This document shows positions 9,360 through 16,848 of a stretch of DNA of 64,000 bases, one piece after another (position 1 is the first letter of the stretch; every line of letters starts with the position of its first letter). This DNA comes from Granulicella sp. S190 (GTDB lineage Bacteria; Acidobacteriota; Terriglobia; Terriglobales; Acidobacteriaceae). Location of the stretch: the NCBI RefSeq assembly GCF_009766095.1, contig NZ_LMUD01000039.1:98762-162761 (forward strand), given 5' to 3'. The notes beneath the pieces are model-generated. The model was not told where the DNA came from. It worked only from the letters and a program-made list of their open reading frames with translations, and did no database searches. Position numbers and translations under genes: made by a program.

Positions 9360-10418
9360 TTATGCATCGAGCAAGAAATGGCCGTCGCGCATAATTTGCT
9401 CTTCGCCATCCGCGTCTCCAAGCCAAATGCTGAACTCCAGACCGACCACATCGATGTGAGTAGATGATTTCCATGGAGCTCCAGTGTGAGCCCCGTACGG
9501 ATCTCCGAAGGCGATGTGGATCCCCGGGAACTTTTCGTCTTGAAGAATGTTACCTATGACGCGATCAACGCCGATGTTCGTGCCGATGGCAAACTCACCG
9601 ACACGGTCGGAGTTCTCGTCAGTGTGAGTGTAGGTCCAGAAGTCTCGCTCCAAATCTTTGTTCTCGCTGGAGACTTTAGTAATGCGGTTTCCTTCGATAT
9701 TAATAGTCAACGGCTGTGCACGTAGGATCCCATAGCGCGCACAAAGATAATCGCCAACAACGCCGTCAACCACAAAAACACCGTTCACCTCGCCGGGTGC
9801 TGTAAAACACTCGCCGCCAGGAAGATTACCCCACTTTTCAGTGGAGATAATTCCAGAGGTCTTAAACCATCGATAGTCAGGATTGAACTGGGCATGAATG
9901 TCCGTACCCGCTGGGGTTGTAGCGCGAACGTATGTGGCGACACGGACCTTATCAAGGACCGCTTGTGAGAGGCGATCAATAGCGAGGAAGTCGGCGCGCA
10001 TTCCTTGGGTCATGATTTCAGGGGTGATGTTGACCATGTGTGCGTGGCGCATACGGCGGCGATTGACAACGTCTGTCATCTGCATGCGACTGCGGAGTTC
10101 GTTCGGCTGGACTTCAACTGCAAAAATGCTGACCTGCGAAGTCTCCATATCAGCAAGGATTGCCGCAGGAAGATCAGTGAGAGGTCGCGGCGAGAGGGCT
10201 TCGAGGACGAAAGCATTCCAGGTGCAGCCGATGCGCTCTAGTTCGGCGACGAGAGAGGCCGCAATGGTGAGGCAGCGCTCGTCGGTGATGAGAGTGACCT
10301 TCTCGTTGGGCTGGACGCGCAGGCAGGTGGTGACCGCGTTACGAGCGCCTGGTGTGAACTCTGCTGGGAAGGCGGTGGCGCGAAGGTCTGGTGCTGTCTG
10401 TATTGCTTGATCCATCAT
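9360..10418 (-). CDS. M29 family aminopeptidase
   Basis: The 352-residue protein matches the M29 (thermophilic aminopeptidase, AmpS/PepS/aminopeptidase T) metallopeptidases, which remove N-terminal residues from peptides with two Co/Zn ions. Expected ligand motifs are present in order: the Glu-rich STEKWGNLPGGECFTAPGE, RVGEFAIGTN (metal-ligand Glu in VGE), and the C-terminal IHIAFGDPYGAHTGAP..STHIDVV with its histidines and aspartate. The family is usually 370-410 residues, so this is a slightly short member lacking part of the N-terminal region. Two ATGs (10418 and 10415) are in tandem. It is convergent with the LolA-like gene and sits 506 bp downstream of the YbdK-like ligase on the same strand, a context that could link it to breakdown of the product of that cluster (inference). 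Confidence 0.85.
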   Translation of the reverse strand: MMDQAIQTAPDLRATAFPAEFTPGARNAVTTCLRVQPNEKVTLITDERCLTIAASLVAELERIGCTWNAFVLEALSPRPLTDLPAAILADMETSQVSIFAVEVQPNELRSRMQMTDVVNRRRMRHAHMVNITPEIMTQGMRADFLAIDRLSQAVLDKVRVATYVRATTPAGTDIHAQFNPDYRWFKTSGIISTEKWGNLPGGECFTAPGEVNGVFVVDGVVGDYLCARYGILRAQPLTINIEGNRITKVSSENKDLERDFWTYTHTDENSDRVGEFAIGTNIGVDRVIGNILQDEKFPGIHIAFGDPYGAHTGAPWKSSTHIDVVGLEFSIWLGDADGEEQIMRDGHFLLDA

Positions 10419-10924
10419 GGGTGCGGCCTTCCGAGTAAAACTTCTCTCTAAGATAGCTTGTTACCGCTGCCTTACAGGAGGAAAAGGAATCTCTCTTAGC
10501 GGGAGTGGCCATCCGATAGAGCCCTACCCCATCGTTTCTGTTCTAAAGTATTCCATCGTTGAGACTTAGGTTTGGACTTGGTTTTGCCCCGTTGCGTTAG
10601 GTCTTGAAGATGTTATGGAGTTTTGTAGAGTCTTCATTTTCTATGAACTGTCGGTAAAAAAGAAACCCCGACGCCTGTCGGGGTTTCCATTTATAGGACT
10701 GTGTTAATTATATCGGGTTCGGACGGGTGGTGTGCCACCCGAATCTGCTTGTCTGGCAAGGGGATTTGTAGCTTAGGGCTTGACAGGATGTTTAAGGCGT
10801 CTGGTTGGCAGTAGCGAAGAATGGAGGCGGTAGTGATAACGCATCACCGAGGCAAAAGGCAACAAACGCAGATTCCCTTCGGGAATGACAACAGCAAAAT
10901 AAATGGTGGGATTCCTCGCTGCGC
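10419..10924 (-). other. 506-bp intergenic stretch with terminator and dispersed-repeat modules
   Basis: No coding frame is convincing here. It holds a perfect terminator-like hairpin (10663-10686), a second hairpin GGGTGG-TGTG-CCACCC (10725-10740) that begins a segment ending in GGGCTTGACAGG near 10788, and a segment 'gattcccttcgggaatgaca' at 10872-10891. The second and third pieces resemble parts of the 24.1-24.7 kb intergenic region, so they look like copies of a dispersed intergenic repeat. Confidence 0.6.
10663..10686 (-). terminator. Rho-independent terminator downstream of the YbdK-like gene
   Basis: AAACCCCGAC (10663-10672) and GTCGGGGTTT (10677-10686) form a perfect 10-bp stem with a four-base loop. 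On the minus strand the stem is followed by a run of six T (complement of 10655-10660), the standard rho-independent layout. It lies about 240 bp past the stop of the YbdK-like gene, so it would end the minus-strand transcript of the amide-ligase cluster before the M29 peptidase gene. Confidence 0.85.
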
Positions 10925-12028
10925 TTAGAGGCCGGCGCGGGTTTCTGCGGCCATGTAGTCGACTACGGATTTGAGGCTGCCGGTTTCGTGGAAGACCTTG
11001 AGCTGGCGATCGGCACCGGTGCCTTGCGCAAGCATGGTGTGAATGTAGTTGAGCTCGTTGCGACTGCCTAGCTCGTCTACGACGTCGTCGATGAATGCAA
11101 GATATTCGAGGATGAGCTCTCGGACAGGAACTTCGGTTTGTTTGCCAAAGTCGATCATCTTGCCGTCGATGCCGTAGCGAACGGCGCGGAATTTGTTTTC
11201 CATGAGCAGCGCGCGGGAGTACTGGCGATAGTCGATGTTCTTTGAGTGTAGGTGCCAGAGTTTGCATGCTGTAGCCTGAATTAGTGCCGCGATGGCAATT
11301 GACTCTTGCGCACGGAGGGGAATATCGCAAATGCGGACCTCGACAGTATCGAAGAAAGGATGAGGACGTACATCCCACCAAATTTTTTTTGCATTGTCGA
11401 TCGAGTTGGTCTTGATAAGTAGGTTGACGTAGCTCTCAAACTCCGAGTAGCTGGCGAAACTATCGGGGAGATTAGTGCGAGGAAAGTTTTCAAAGACCTT
11501 GGCGCGGTAGCTCTTGTAGCCCGTCTCCATTCCTAGCCAAAAGGGGGAGTTAGTGGAGAGGGCGAGGATGTGAGGAAGGAAGTAGCGAAGCGAGTTCATG
11601 ATGCGGATGGCGGCTTCGCGGTCTTCAATGCCGACGTGTACGTGGAGGCCGAAGATGAGGTTGGCTCGGGCAACGAGCTGGAGGTCTTCGACAACCTGAG
11701 CATAGCGGGGGTCAGGGTAGATTTCCTGAACGCGCCAGTCAGCAAAAGGATGCGTGGCTCCGGCGATGAGCAGAAGGTTGTGCTCTTCGGCTAACGCGAT
11801 CATGTTGCGGCGGAGATCGAAGAGATCCTCTTGCGCTACCTGAATGTTGCTGCAGATGCGAGTGCCTACTTCGATGACGGACTGATGCATCTCGGCCTTG
11901 ACGCGCTCTTCGAGGCGGAGCTTGCCCTTAGCGAGCATTTCAGTCGCAATGTGCGAGCGTAGATCGCGGGTTTCGGGGTCTACTGTCTGGTACTCCTCTT
12001 CGATGCCTAGCGTGAAGGATGGCCGCAT
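10925..12028 (-). CDS. YbdK-type carboxylate-amine ligase (GCS2 family)
   Basis: The 367-residue protein belongs to the glutamate-cysteine ligase GCS2/YbdK family (COG2170), ATP-dependent enzymes that join a carboxylate to an amine. Evidence: the opening TLGIEEEYQTVDPETRDL with the metal/ATP-binding Glu cluster, LLLIAGATHPFADW, NLIFGLHVHVGIEDRE, LALSTNSPFWLGMETGYKSYR, WWDVRPHPFFDTVEVRICDIP and NKFRAVRYGIDGKMIDF. E. coli YbdK has weak glutamate-cysteine ligase activity in vitro but its physiological substrate is unknown, so no symbol is given. The start at 12028 has CAGGAGAG just upstream; an earlier in-frame ATG at 12067 lacks one. It is the last gene of a minus-strand group (esterase, ATP-grasp, YbdK) and is separated from the ATP-grasp gene by 396 bp containing an apparent gene remnant. 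Confidence 0.9.
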   Translation of the reverse strand: MRPSFTLGIEEEYQTVDPETRDLRSHIATEMLAKGKLRLEERVKAEMHQSVIEVGTRICSNIQVAQEDLFDLRRNMIALAEEHNLLLIAGATHPFADWRVQEIYPDPRYAQVVEDLQLVARANLIFGLHVHVGIEDREAAIRIMNSLRYFLPHILALSTNSPFWLGMETGYKSYRAKVFENFPRTNLPDSFASYSEFESYVNLLIKTNSIDNAKKIWWDVRPHPFFDTVEVRICDIPLRAQESIAIAALIQATACKLWHLHSKNIDYRQYSRALLMENKFRAVRYGIDGKMIDFGKQTEVPVRELILEYLAFIDDVVDELGSRNELNYIHTMLAQGTGADRQLKVFHETGSLKSVVDYMAAETRAGL

Positions 12029-12424
12029 ACACTCTCCTGTTTTCAGTTTGAGTGAGAAGCGTATCATCCGGGGCTTTTTAAGGGTGAAGGGTTCTTGAAG
12101 TGGGCTTTGTAAGAACGAGGCTGCACTCGCGAACAGCCTCGTTCGCCGGCTTTGTCAGGCCGTCAGCGCGGCTCGGTATAGTTCTGGGCGTAAGCATTCT
12201 CAACTCCGGGCAGAATCTCCAGGATGGAGAAGTAGCGGTCCCAAAAGGGCGTTTCGCGCAGCTCTTAGACCAAAAGCTCTGCTAGTGATCATCAAAGGCA
12301 TTGTGGACGGGCCGGCGAACGCAAAGAGAGAGATGCCGAAGGTCTAGAGTCTCGTGTAAGACGAGCTATGTTCGGGTATCTCTCCGCAGATTGGGTCAGC
12401 AGCAGCCCGCCAGTGGAGGGGCGG
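12029..12424 (-). other. 396-bp stretch with an inverted repeat and a gene remnant
   Basis: No intact gene. AACGAGGCTG (12114-12123) and CAGCCTCGTT (12134-12143) are a perfect 10-bp inverted repeat with a 10-base loop and no following T-run. Just beyond it lies a short open stretch (12163-12264, minus strand) that reads like the C-terminus of a real protein (listed separately). Confidence 0.5.
12163..12264 (-). pseudogene. Possible C-terminal remnant of a lost gene
   Basis: Read leftwards from 12264, immediately after an in-frame TAA, the sequence gives about 33 residues ([18 protein letters not shown] then [15 protein letters not shown]) and a TGA at 12163-12165. The composition (aromatic, acidic, a PFWDRYF patch and regular amphipathic spacing) is protein-like rather than random, but no start codon is in frame. 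It sits in the unusually wide gap between the ATP-grasp and YbdK-like genes, where a third gene of the operon could once have stood. I do not recognise the family. Small sample size makes this tentative. Confidence 0.3.
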
Positions 12425-13468
12425 TCAAGGAGCTTTCTTGGCGGATTTCTTTGTGGCTGTCTTTTTAACTGCCTTTGCCGGGGCTTTTTTCGGTGACGCT
12501 TTCGTGGCTGTCACAGCGGCAGGTTGCTTTGTCGCCGGACCGGCGAGGAAAGAGCCCCAGTTCAACTGCTTCTGGAGCGTGCTGGCGAATTGCGCTTTCT
12601 TTACGGCGAGGTTTGCGACTTTGTCGACGATCCACTCGAAACTTTCTTTGCCGACGGAGTGGAGGTCCGCGTCAGGTGCGGGGTTCATGAAGTCGATGGC
12701 GTAGGGGATGCCATCTTCTACTGCGAACTCTACAGTATTGAGGTCGTAGCCGAGGGCTTTGCATAGGGTTAGGGCATCTTTTTCGACGCGCTTGAGGAGC
12801 TTCTTATCGTACTCAGGTGGGTCGAGGACGTAGCGCTGCTCATGCGGGCGGCGCGGGTCGTAGGGCATAATTCGGACGTCGGCCTGACCTACAACGTAAC
12901 AGCGGAAGTACTCTTTGAAGTTGACTGCGGCCTGAAGGGTCATGCAAAGGTCGCGGGTCTGGTCGTAGGCGTGGAAGAACTCGTCGCGGTTGTGAACGTG
13001 AAAGACATCGCGCCAACCACCGCCATCATGTGGCTTGAGAAAGGCCGGGAAACCTACATAGTCGAAGATTCCGTCCCAGTCGAGGGGAAACTGAAGATTT
13101 CGAAGTGAGCGCTCGTTAATTTGTGGAGGAAACCTCTTATGGGGCAAAAGGACGGTCTTTGGGACAGCCACGCCTAACTTCGCAGCCAGAGCATAGTTGA
13201 AGAACTTATCGTCCGCCGACCACCAAAAAGGATTGTTGATGATCTGTGTGCCGGTAAGGGCAGCGTTCTTGAGAAATGCTCGGTAGAAAGGCATGTCGTG
13301 GGAGATACGATCGACGATGACGGCGTAGCCTGAGGGCGCGGCCATTTGAACTCCACCTACGCAGACGAACTCAGCCCGAATGCCCTCGATCTCCATTCCG
13401 TTGATGCGATCGACCAACGCACCGGGAAAGGTATTTTCCATTCCGAACAGGACACCGATCTTCTTCAC
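12425..13468 (-). CDS. ATP-grasp ligase-like protein with Lys/Ala/Pro-rich tail
   Basis: About 347 residues. An N-terminal pre-ATP-grasp domain (KKIGVLFGMENTFPGALVDRIN) is followed by ATP-grasp features: VGFPAFLKPHDGGGWRDVF (ATP-binding Lys and glycine loop), CYVVGQADVRIMPYDP, and the metal site TVEFAVEDGIPYAIDFMNPAPDADL, where D and N in DFMNP would hold magnesium. ATP-grasp ligases join a carboxylate to an amine through an acyl phosphate. The last about 30 residues are a basic, low-complexity tail with repeated KKAP/AKK patterns, like a histone H1 tail, which suggests binding to nucleic acid or another polyanion. I chose GTG at 13468 because GGAGG lies five bases upstream; ATG at 13480 would add four residues. 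The esterase gene ends 43 bp upstream on the same strand. Substrate is unknown. Confidence 0.8.
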   Translation of the reverse strand: MKKIGVLFGMENTFPGALVDRINGMEIEGIRAEFVCVGGVQMAAPSGYAVIVDRISHDMPFYRAFLKNAALTGTQIINNPFWWSADDKFFNYALAAKLGVAVPKTVLLPHKRFPPQINERSLRNLQFPLDWDGIFDYVGFPAFLKPHDGGGWRDVFHVHNRDEFFHAYDQTRDLCMTLQAAVNFKEYFRCYVVGQADVRIMPYDPRRPHEQRYVLDPPEYDKKLLKRVEKDALTLCKALGYDLNTVEFAVEDGIPYAIDFMNPAPDADLHSVGKESFEWIVDKVANLAVKKAQFASTLQKQLNWGSFLAGPATKQPAAVTATKASPKKAPAKAVKKTATKKSAKKAP

Positions 13469-13511
13469 TGAATCCTCCATAGAAGGTTATTAGGTGAGTT
13501 TTGCTTGCGAA

Positions 13512-14222
13512 CTAGAGATAAGTCTGCAACATTCTCTGCCACCAAGGCCAGTCATGGCCTGTGTTATCGCCCCAAACGTCGAGACGGCAGGGAATATTTT
13601 TATTGTGAAAGATCTGTGCCATTCGTTCGTTGTCGTTCCAACATTGATCATGCACACCTGTTGCGAGGACATAAGTGTTACGACGGTAACGATCGAGATA
13701 CCAAGGGTCGCCGATATTGGGGAGATAGTGCATGGGGATATTGAAGTAGCAGTCGTCATCGTAGTAACCGCGGAGAAAGTTGGAAGGATCAAACGCTCCA
13801 CTCATAGAAAGCATGCCAGTGAAAATATCGGGATGCCGAAGGGCAGTATTCATAGCATGATAGCCGCCAAAGCTAGTGCCGATGGCACCTAGACCGGAGT
13901 ACTGATTCAACTGGCGGATAAGAGGTACCACCTCCTTGATGATGTAGTTGTCATACTGCAATTGGCGAGCTATGCGCCAGCGTGGTGGAACATCACGGTT
14001 GTACCAGCTTTCTCCGTCGACCGAGTCGACGCAATAGAGCTGGAGGTGGCCGTGCTCGAGCTTGTCCTGAACGGTGCTGACCATTTGGCGGTCTTCAAAC
14101 TCGTAGAAGCGGCCGCAGGACGTGGGGAAGACGATTGCGGGATAGCCTGCGTGTCCGAAGGCAAGCAGTTCCATATCACGCCCAAGAGAGGGTGAGAACC
14201 ATTTGTGGTATTCGCGTTTCAT
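13512..14222 (-). CDS. Esterase-like alpha/beta hydrolase (COG4947 type)
   Basis: The 236-residue protein MKREYHKWFSPSLGRDMELL is an alpha/beta hydrolase of the putative-esterase class. The nucleophile elbow is GAIGTSFGGYHAMN (Ser about 117), an acidic residue is available in TGVHDQCWNDNERM, and the histidine lies in GDNTGHDWPWWQRML near the C-terminus. There is no signal peptide, so it acts in the cytoplasm. Proteins of this type are often found beside ATP-grasp and YbdK-like ligases as I recall, which fits here: the ATP-grasp gene follows in the same direction. The start at 14222 matches the conserved N-terminus; an upstream ATG at 14249 would add nine residues. It is divergent from the second esterase gene (start about 14367). 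Substrate unknown; hydrolysis of an ester or amide conjugate is inference. Confidence 0.8.
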   Translation of the reverse strand: MKREYHKWFSPSLGRDMELLAFGHAGYPAIVFPTSCGRFYEFEDRQMVSTVQDKLEHGHLQLYCVDSVDGESWYNRDVPPRWRIARQLQYDNYIIKEVVPLIRQLNQYSGLGAIGTSFGGYHAMNTALRHPDIFTGMLSMSGAFDPSNFLRGYYDDDCYFNIPMHYLPNIGDPWYLDRYRRNTYVLATGVHDQCWNDNERMAQIFHNKNIPCRLDVWGDNTGHDWPWWQRMLQTYL

Positions 14223-14366
14223 CGAGCTCCCTCTGCTAGTCTGATGCAATCGTATTTTATTGGAGAAGCTTCTTCAGCATTGAAACAATTATCGCCATCC
14301 CAATCCATTCCGGCGCTTGAGACTCTTGAGTGCAAAACTACTTCTGCGAACTCGCCCGCAGGCGAG

Positions 14367-15164
14367 ATGAGTGAGCATATCGCAAACGATCTCGATTCCA
14401 ATCCGAGATATATTGTGCGCGAATTTCACTCGGAGATTTTGCCTGACGACCGCGCAGTGTCGGTGTATCTGCCTCCTCAGTACCTGCAGCAGGAAGAACG
14501 CCGCTTCCCTGTTTTTTACCTGCAGGATGGGCAAAACTTGTTTGACGGGCGCACTTCTTATCTCGCGGGACAAACCTGGAATGCTCATACCACAGCCGAC
14601 CGGCTCACGTTGGACGGTGAGATCGAGCCTGTGATCCTAGTAGGGGTTGCCAATACGGGGCTTCGTCGAATGGCGGAGTACACGCCGACGCGTGACTTCA
14701 AGATGGGTGGTGGCGAAGGCCGCAACTATGGGAGACTGCTGGTCGAGGAGCTGAAGCCGCTAATCGACAACTCCTACCGCACGTTACGAGGGGCGAAAGA
14801 CACAGGCCTTGGCGGGTCTTCTTTAGGAGGATTGATCTCGCTTTATGTTGGCTTTACATGTCCAGAGGTGTTCGGAAAGCTGGCAGCGATGTCGCCTTCG
14901 CTCTGGTGGAATCAGCGCAGTGTTGTTCGCATGCTCGACTTGCGCAGCTCAAAGCCTGAATTGCGTATCTGGCTGGATATAGGGACAGCAGAGGGAGCGC
15001 GTCATGTGCGGGATGCGGATTTACTAGAGCGTGTGTTAGTGAAGCACGGCTGGAAGGCTGGGAAAGACTTTGTTTATATGAAGGATCCTGATGGCGTCCA
15101 CGATGAAAATGCCTGGTCGGCACGCTTTGGGGATGTATTGCGGTTCCTCTTTCCGCCCGTTTAA
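14367..15164 (+). CDS. Esterase family alpha/beta hydrolase (COG2819 type)
   Basis: The 265-residue protein reads MSEHIANDLDSNPRYIV, then VREFHSEILPDDRAVSVYLPPQYL and FPVFYLQDGQNLFDG, the usual opening of the Fes/IroE/COG2819 putative esterases. The nucleophile is in DTGLGGSSLGGLISLY, LSPSLWWNQRSV follows, and the catalytic His is in DPDGVHDENAWSARF. These enzymes cleave esters such as acylated sugars or siderophore lactones; some members are cytoplasmic. No signal peptide is seen from the ATG at 14367. In-frame ATGs at 14244 and 14205 exist, but the latter would overlap the divergent gene's start. Together with the minus-strand esterase, ATP-grasp and YbdK-like genes it forms a candidate functional group around a shared divergent promoter region (14223-14366). 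Confidence 0.8.
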   Translation: MSEHIANDLDSNPRYIVREFHSEILPDDRAVSVYLPPQYLQQEERRFPVFYLQDGQNLFDGRTSYLAGQTWNAHTTADRLTLDGEIEPVILVGVANTGLRRMAEYTPTRDFKMGGGEGRNYGRLLVEELKPLIDNSYRTLRGAKDTGLGGSSLGGLISLYVGFTCPEVFGKLAAMSPSLWWNQRSVVRMLDLRSSKPELRIWLDIGTAEGARHVRDADLLERVLVKHGWKAGKDFVYMKDPDGVHDENAWSARFGDVLRFLFPPV

Positions 15165-15182
15165 GGGAGTTTCGCTTCTCCG

Positions 15183-15211
15183 TTGCGAAAAGCTGTGTTT
15201 TCAGCCATACT
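15183..15211 (+). promoter_or_regulatory. Possible sigma-70-type promoter for the rpsP operon
   Basis: TTGCGA at 15183-15188 and CATACT at 15206-15211 are spaced by 17 bases, about 90 bp ahead of rpsP. The match to TTGACA/TATAAT is only partial, and an AT-rich alternative (taatatatc, about 15222-15230) is nearby. Confidence 0.25.
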
Positions 15212-15302
15212 TAGATGTTGGGTAATATATCTAAGGTCCCTGTTCAGAGAAAGATTCGACAGCGCGGCTATGTCACCCAAACCAAAAATGTTCTGAAAGG
15301 CA

Positions 15303-15563
15303 ATGCCAGTGTTGATGATCCGTTTGGCGCGCGTTGGAGCGCGTAAGCAACCGCACTACCGTATCGTTGTTATTGAAAAAGACCGCGCCCGTAACGGCCG
15401 GTCGGTCGAGGTTGTCGGCACCTACAATCCGCGTACAAACCCTGCGACGGTTGACCTAAAGCGTGACCGTATTGACTACTGGACTGGCAATGGAGCGCAA
15501 TTGTCGGAGCGCGTTGGAAAGCTGATGGCGCATAAGCCATCAGAAGCTGTAGCCGTCGCCTAA
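15303..15563 (+). CDS. rpsP: 30S ribosomal protein S16
   Basis: The 86-residue protein carries the S16 signature MIRLARVGARKQPHYRIVVIEKDRARNGRSVEVVGTYNP in its first 45 residues and the following RDRIDYWTGNGAQLSERV. S16 is an early-assembly protein of the small subunit. The ATG at 15303 gives MPVLMIRLAR; a GTG at 15309 would give the more usual shorter N-terminus. It heads the ribosome-maturation group rpsP-khpA-rimM-trmD-rplS, with a strong hairpin just after its stop. Confidence 0.97.
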   Translation: MPVLMIRLARVGARKQPHYRIVVIEKDRARNGRSVEVVGTYNPRTNPATVDLKRDRIDYWTGNGAQLSERVGKLMAHKPSEAVAVA

Positions 15564-15578
15564 GGGTCACTGGTCGAT

Positions 15579-15617
15579 GCTATCTTTGGGCATAAGATGT
15601 TGGTTCCCAAAGATAGC
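15579..15617 (+). promoter_or_regulatory. Perfect 12-bp hairpin between rpsP and khpA
   Basis: GCTATCTTTGGG (15579-15590) is the exact reverse complement of CCCAAAGATAGC (15606-15617), with a 15-base loop. It lies 16 bp after the rpsP stop, in a 291-bp gap (15564-15854) that is unusually wide for this operon. No T-run follows, so it is not a standard terminator; an RNA-processing or mRNA-stability element, or a site that lowers expression of the downstream genes relative to S16, is more likely. The rest of the gap holds nothing I recognise. Confidence 0.6.
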
Positions 15618-15854
15618 TGACACAGTATGTTCCAAGTGCTTCGCACTGCACACCTTTTGACGTAGACTCCTTGGTATTGCACAGTCGCATGCAGTTGGCC
15701 TTGCAAAAGCAGAGAGCCCAGGGTGTACAGCCTTGGACGCTCTGCGACCGATGATTTGCTCGTTGCAGCACTTTTTCAAAGATCTCGCATTAGACGAGAC
15801 AGAGGGAAAGAGCTTGAGCGTTTCATCGTGACTCCCAGACCCAGAAGGTGTGTG

Positions 15855-16154
15855 ATGACCCAGGCAACTCAGTTTCCTGCAGGGGAAAACCCTGTAAAGA
15901 ACATGACAGACCTTGTAGCGGAGATAGCCCGTGCCTTGGTAGACGACCCAGACAGTGTCTCGGTCGAGGCCATACAAGATGGCGAAAGCACCGCGATTCG
16001 TTTGCGGGTTGCCACCAGTGATGTAGGCAAAGTGATAGGCAAACAGGGTCGAACAGCACGTTCTATGAGAACGATCCTGAGTGCAGCCAGCATGAAGCTG
16101 AAGCATCGTTTTTCATTAGACATCGTGGAACACGACCCGCCAGCCGCGCCCTAG
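15855..16154 (+). CDS. khpA: KH-domain RNA-binding protein KhpA (YlqC family)
   Basis: About 99 residues with a single KH domain: LVAEIARALVDDPDSVSV near the start, then IRLRVATSDVGKVIGKQGRTARSMRTIL, which contains the GXXG RNA-binding loop (GKQG), and LKHRFSLDIVEHDP at the end. Proteins of this family bind RNA and work in ribosome assembly and, with KhpB, in cell-length control in some bacteria. Its position between rpsP and rimM is the conserved one. The ATG at 15855 was chosen because the conserved region begins soon after; a longer frame from 15723 would add a non-conserved 44 residues. Confidence 0.93.
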   Translation: MTQATQFPAGENPVKNMTDLVAEIARALVDDPDSVSVEAIQDGESTAIRLRVATSDVGKVIGKQGRTARSMRTILSAASMKLKHRFSLDIVEHDPPAAP

Positions 16155-16209
16155 AGTACTGATCACGCACACACTTGCTGGGCTCATGCGTTGGTTTAAA
16201 TTTTTCTAT

Positions 16210-16815
16210 ATGACGCAAAATGCTCCAGCCTGGATTGTGTTAGCTCATCTGCTTCGACCGCAAGGTCGCAAAGGCGAGCTGCTGGCAGAACTGTTTACTG
16301 ACTTTCCTGAACGGTTCGAGGATCAGACTAGAGTGTTCCTCGCCCCTTCAGGCTTTGCAGGGGGGGAGGCAGAAGCTCGTCTCGCTGAAATCGTGGAGTT
16401 CTGGCTGCCCGTAGGGAAGAATGAGGGTCGCGTCGTGCTGCAGTTTGCAGATGTTCTCACTATCTCTGATGCGCAGTTGATCGCAGGCATGGATGTGCTT
16501 GTGCCACGGGAGGAGAGGCTTCCGTTGGACGACGACTCGGTTTACATAAGCGAGTTGGTAGGCTGCACGGTGTTTGACGGCATAGTTCCCGTTGGCATCA
16601 TAGACAACGTACAATTTGCCACCACCGCTGATGGAGTTCGGCGTCTGAGCGATGCTGCTCCGCTGCTGGAGGTGACGTCGGTGGCTGGTGAGGAGATTTT
16701 AATTCCTTTTGTGAAGGCGTTTCTGATTGAAGTGGATACGCAAGCGAAACGCATTGAGATGAAGCTGCCCGAAGGTTTGGTCGAGGTAAATAAAAACTCT
16801 AATGGCAAGAGTTAG
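16210..16815 (+). CDS. rimM: Ribosome maturation factor RimM
   Basis: The 201-residue protein has the RimM N-terminal domain (PAWIVLAHLLRPQGRKGELLAELFTDFPERF, then FADVLTISDAQLIAGMDVLVPREERLPLDDD) and a PRC-barrel-like C-terminal half (ISELVGCTVFDGIVPVGIIDNVQF, EILIPFVKAFLIEVDTQAKRIEMKLPEGL). RimM binds S19 and helps mature the 3' domain of the 30S subunit. Two starts are possible: ATG 16186, which adds eight residues, and ATG 16210 (MTQNAPAW), which fits the family better; neither has a strong ribosome-binding site. It follows khpA in the same direction, 55 bp away. Unusually it is followed by an antisense gene rather than directly by trmD. Confidence 0.95.
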   Translation: MTQNAPAWIVLAHLLRPQGRKGELLAELFTDFPERFEDQTRVFLAPSGFAGGEAEARLAEIVEFWLPVGKNEGRVVLQFADVLTISDAQLIAGMDVLVPREERLPLDDDSVYISELVGCTVFDGIVPVGIIDNVQFATTADGVRRLSDAAPLLEVTSVAGEEILIPFVKAFLIEVDTQAKRIEMKLPEGLVEVNKNSNGKS

Positions 16816-16848
16816 TTCCAAGTTAGAGCCAAAACCTAGAAAATACCG

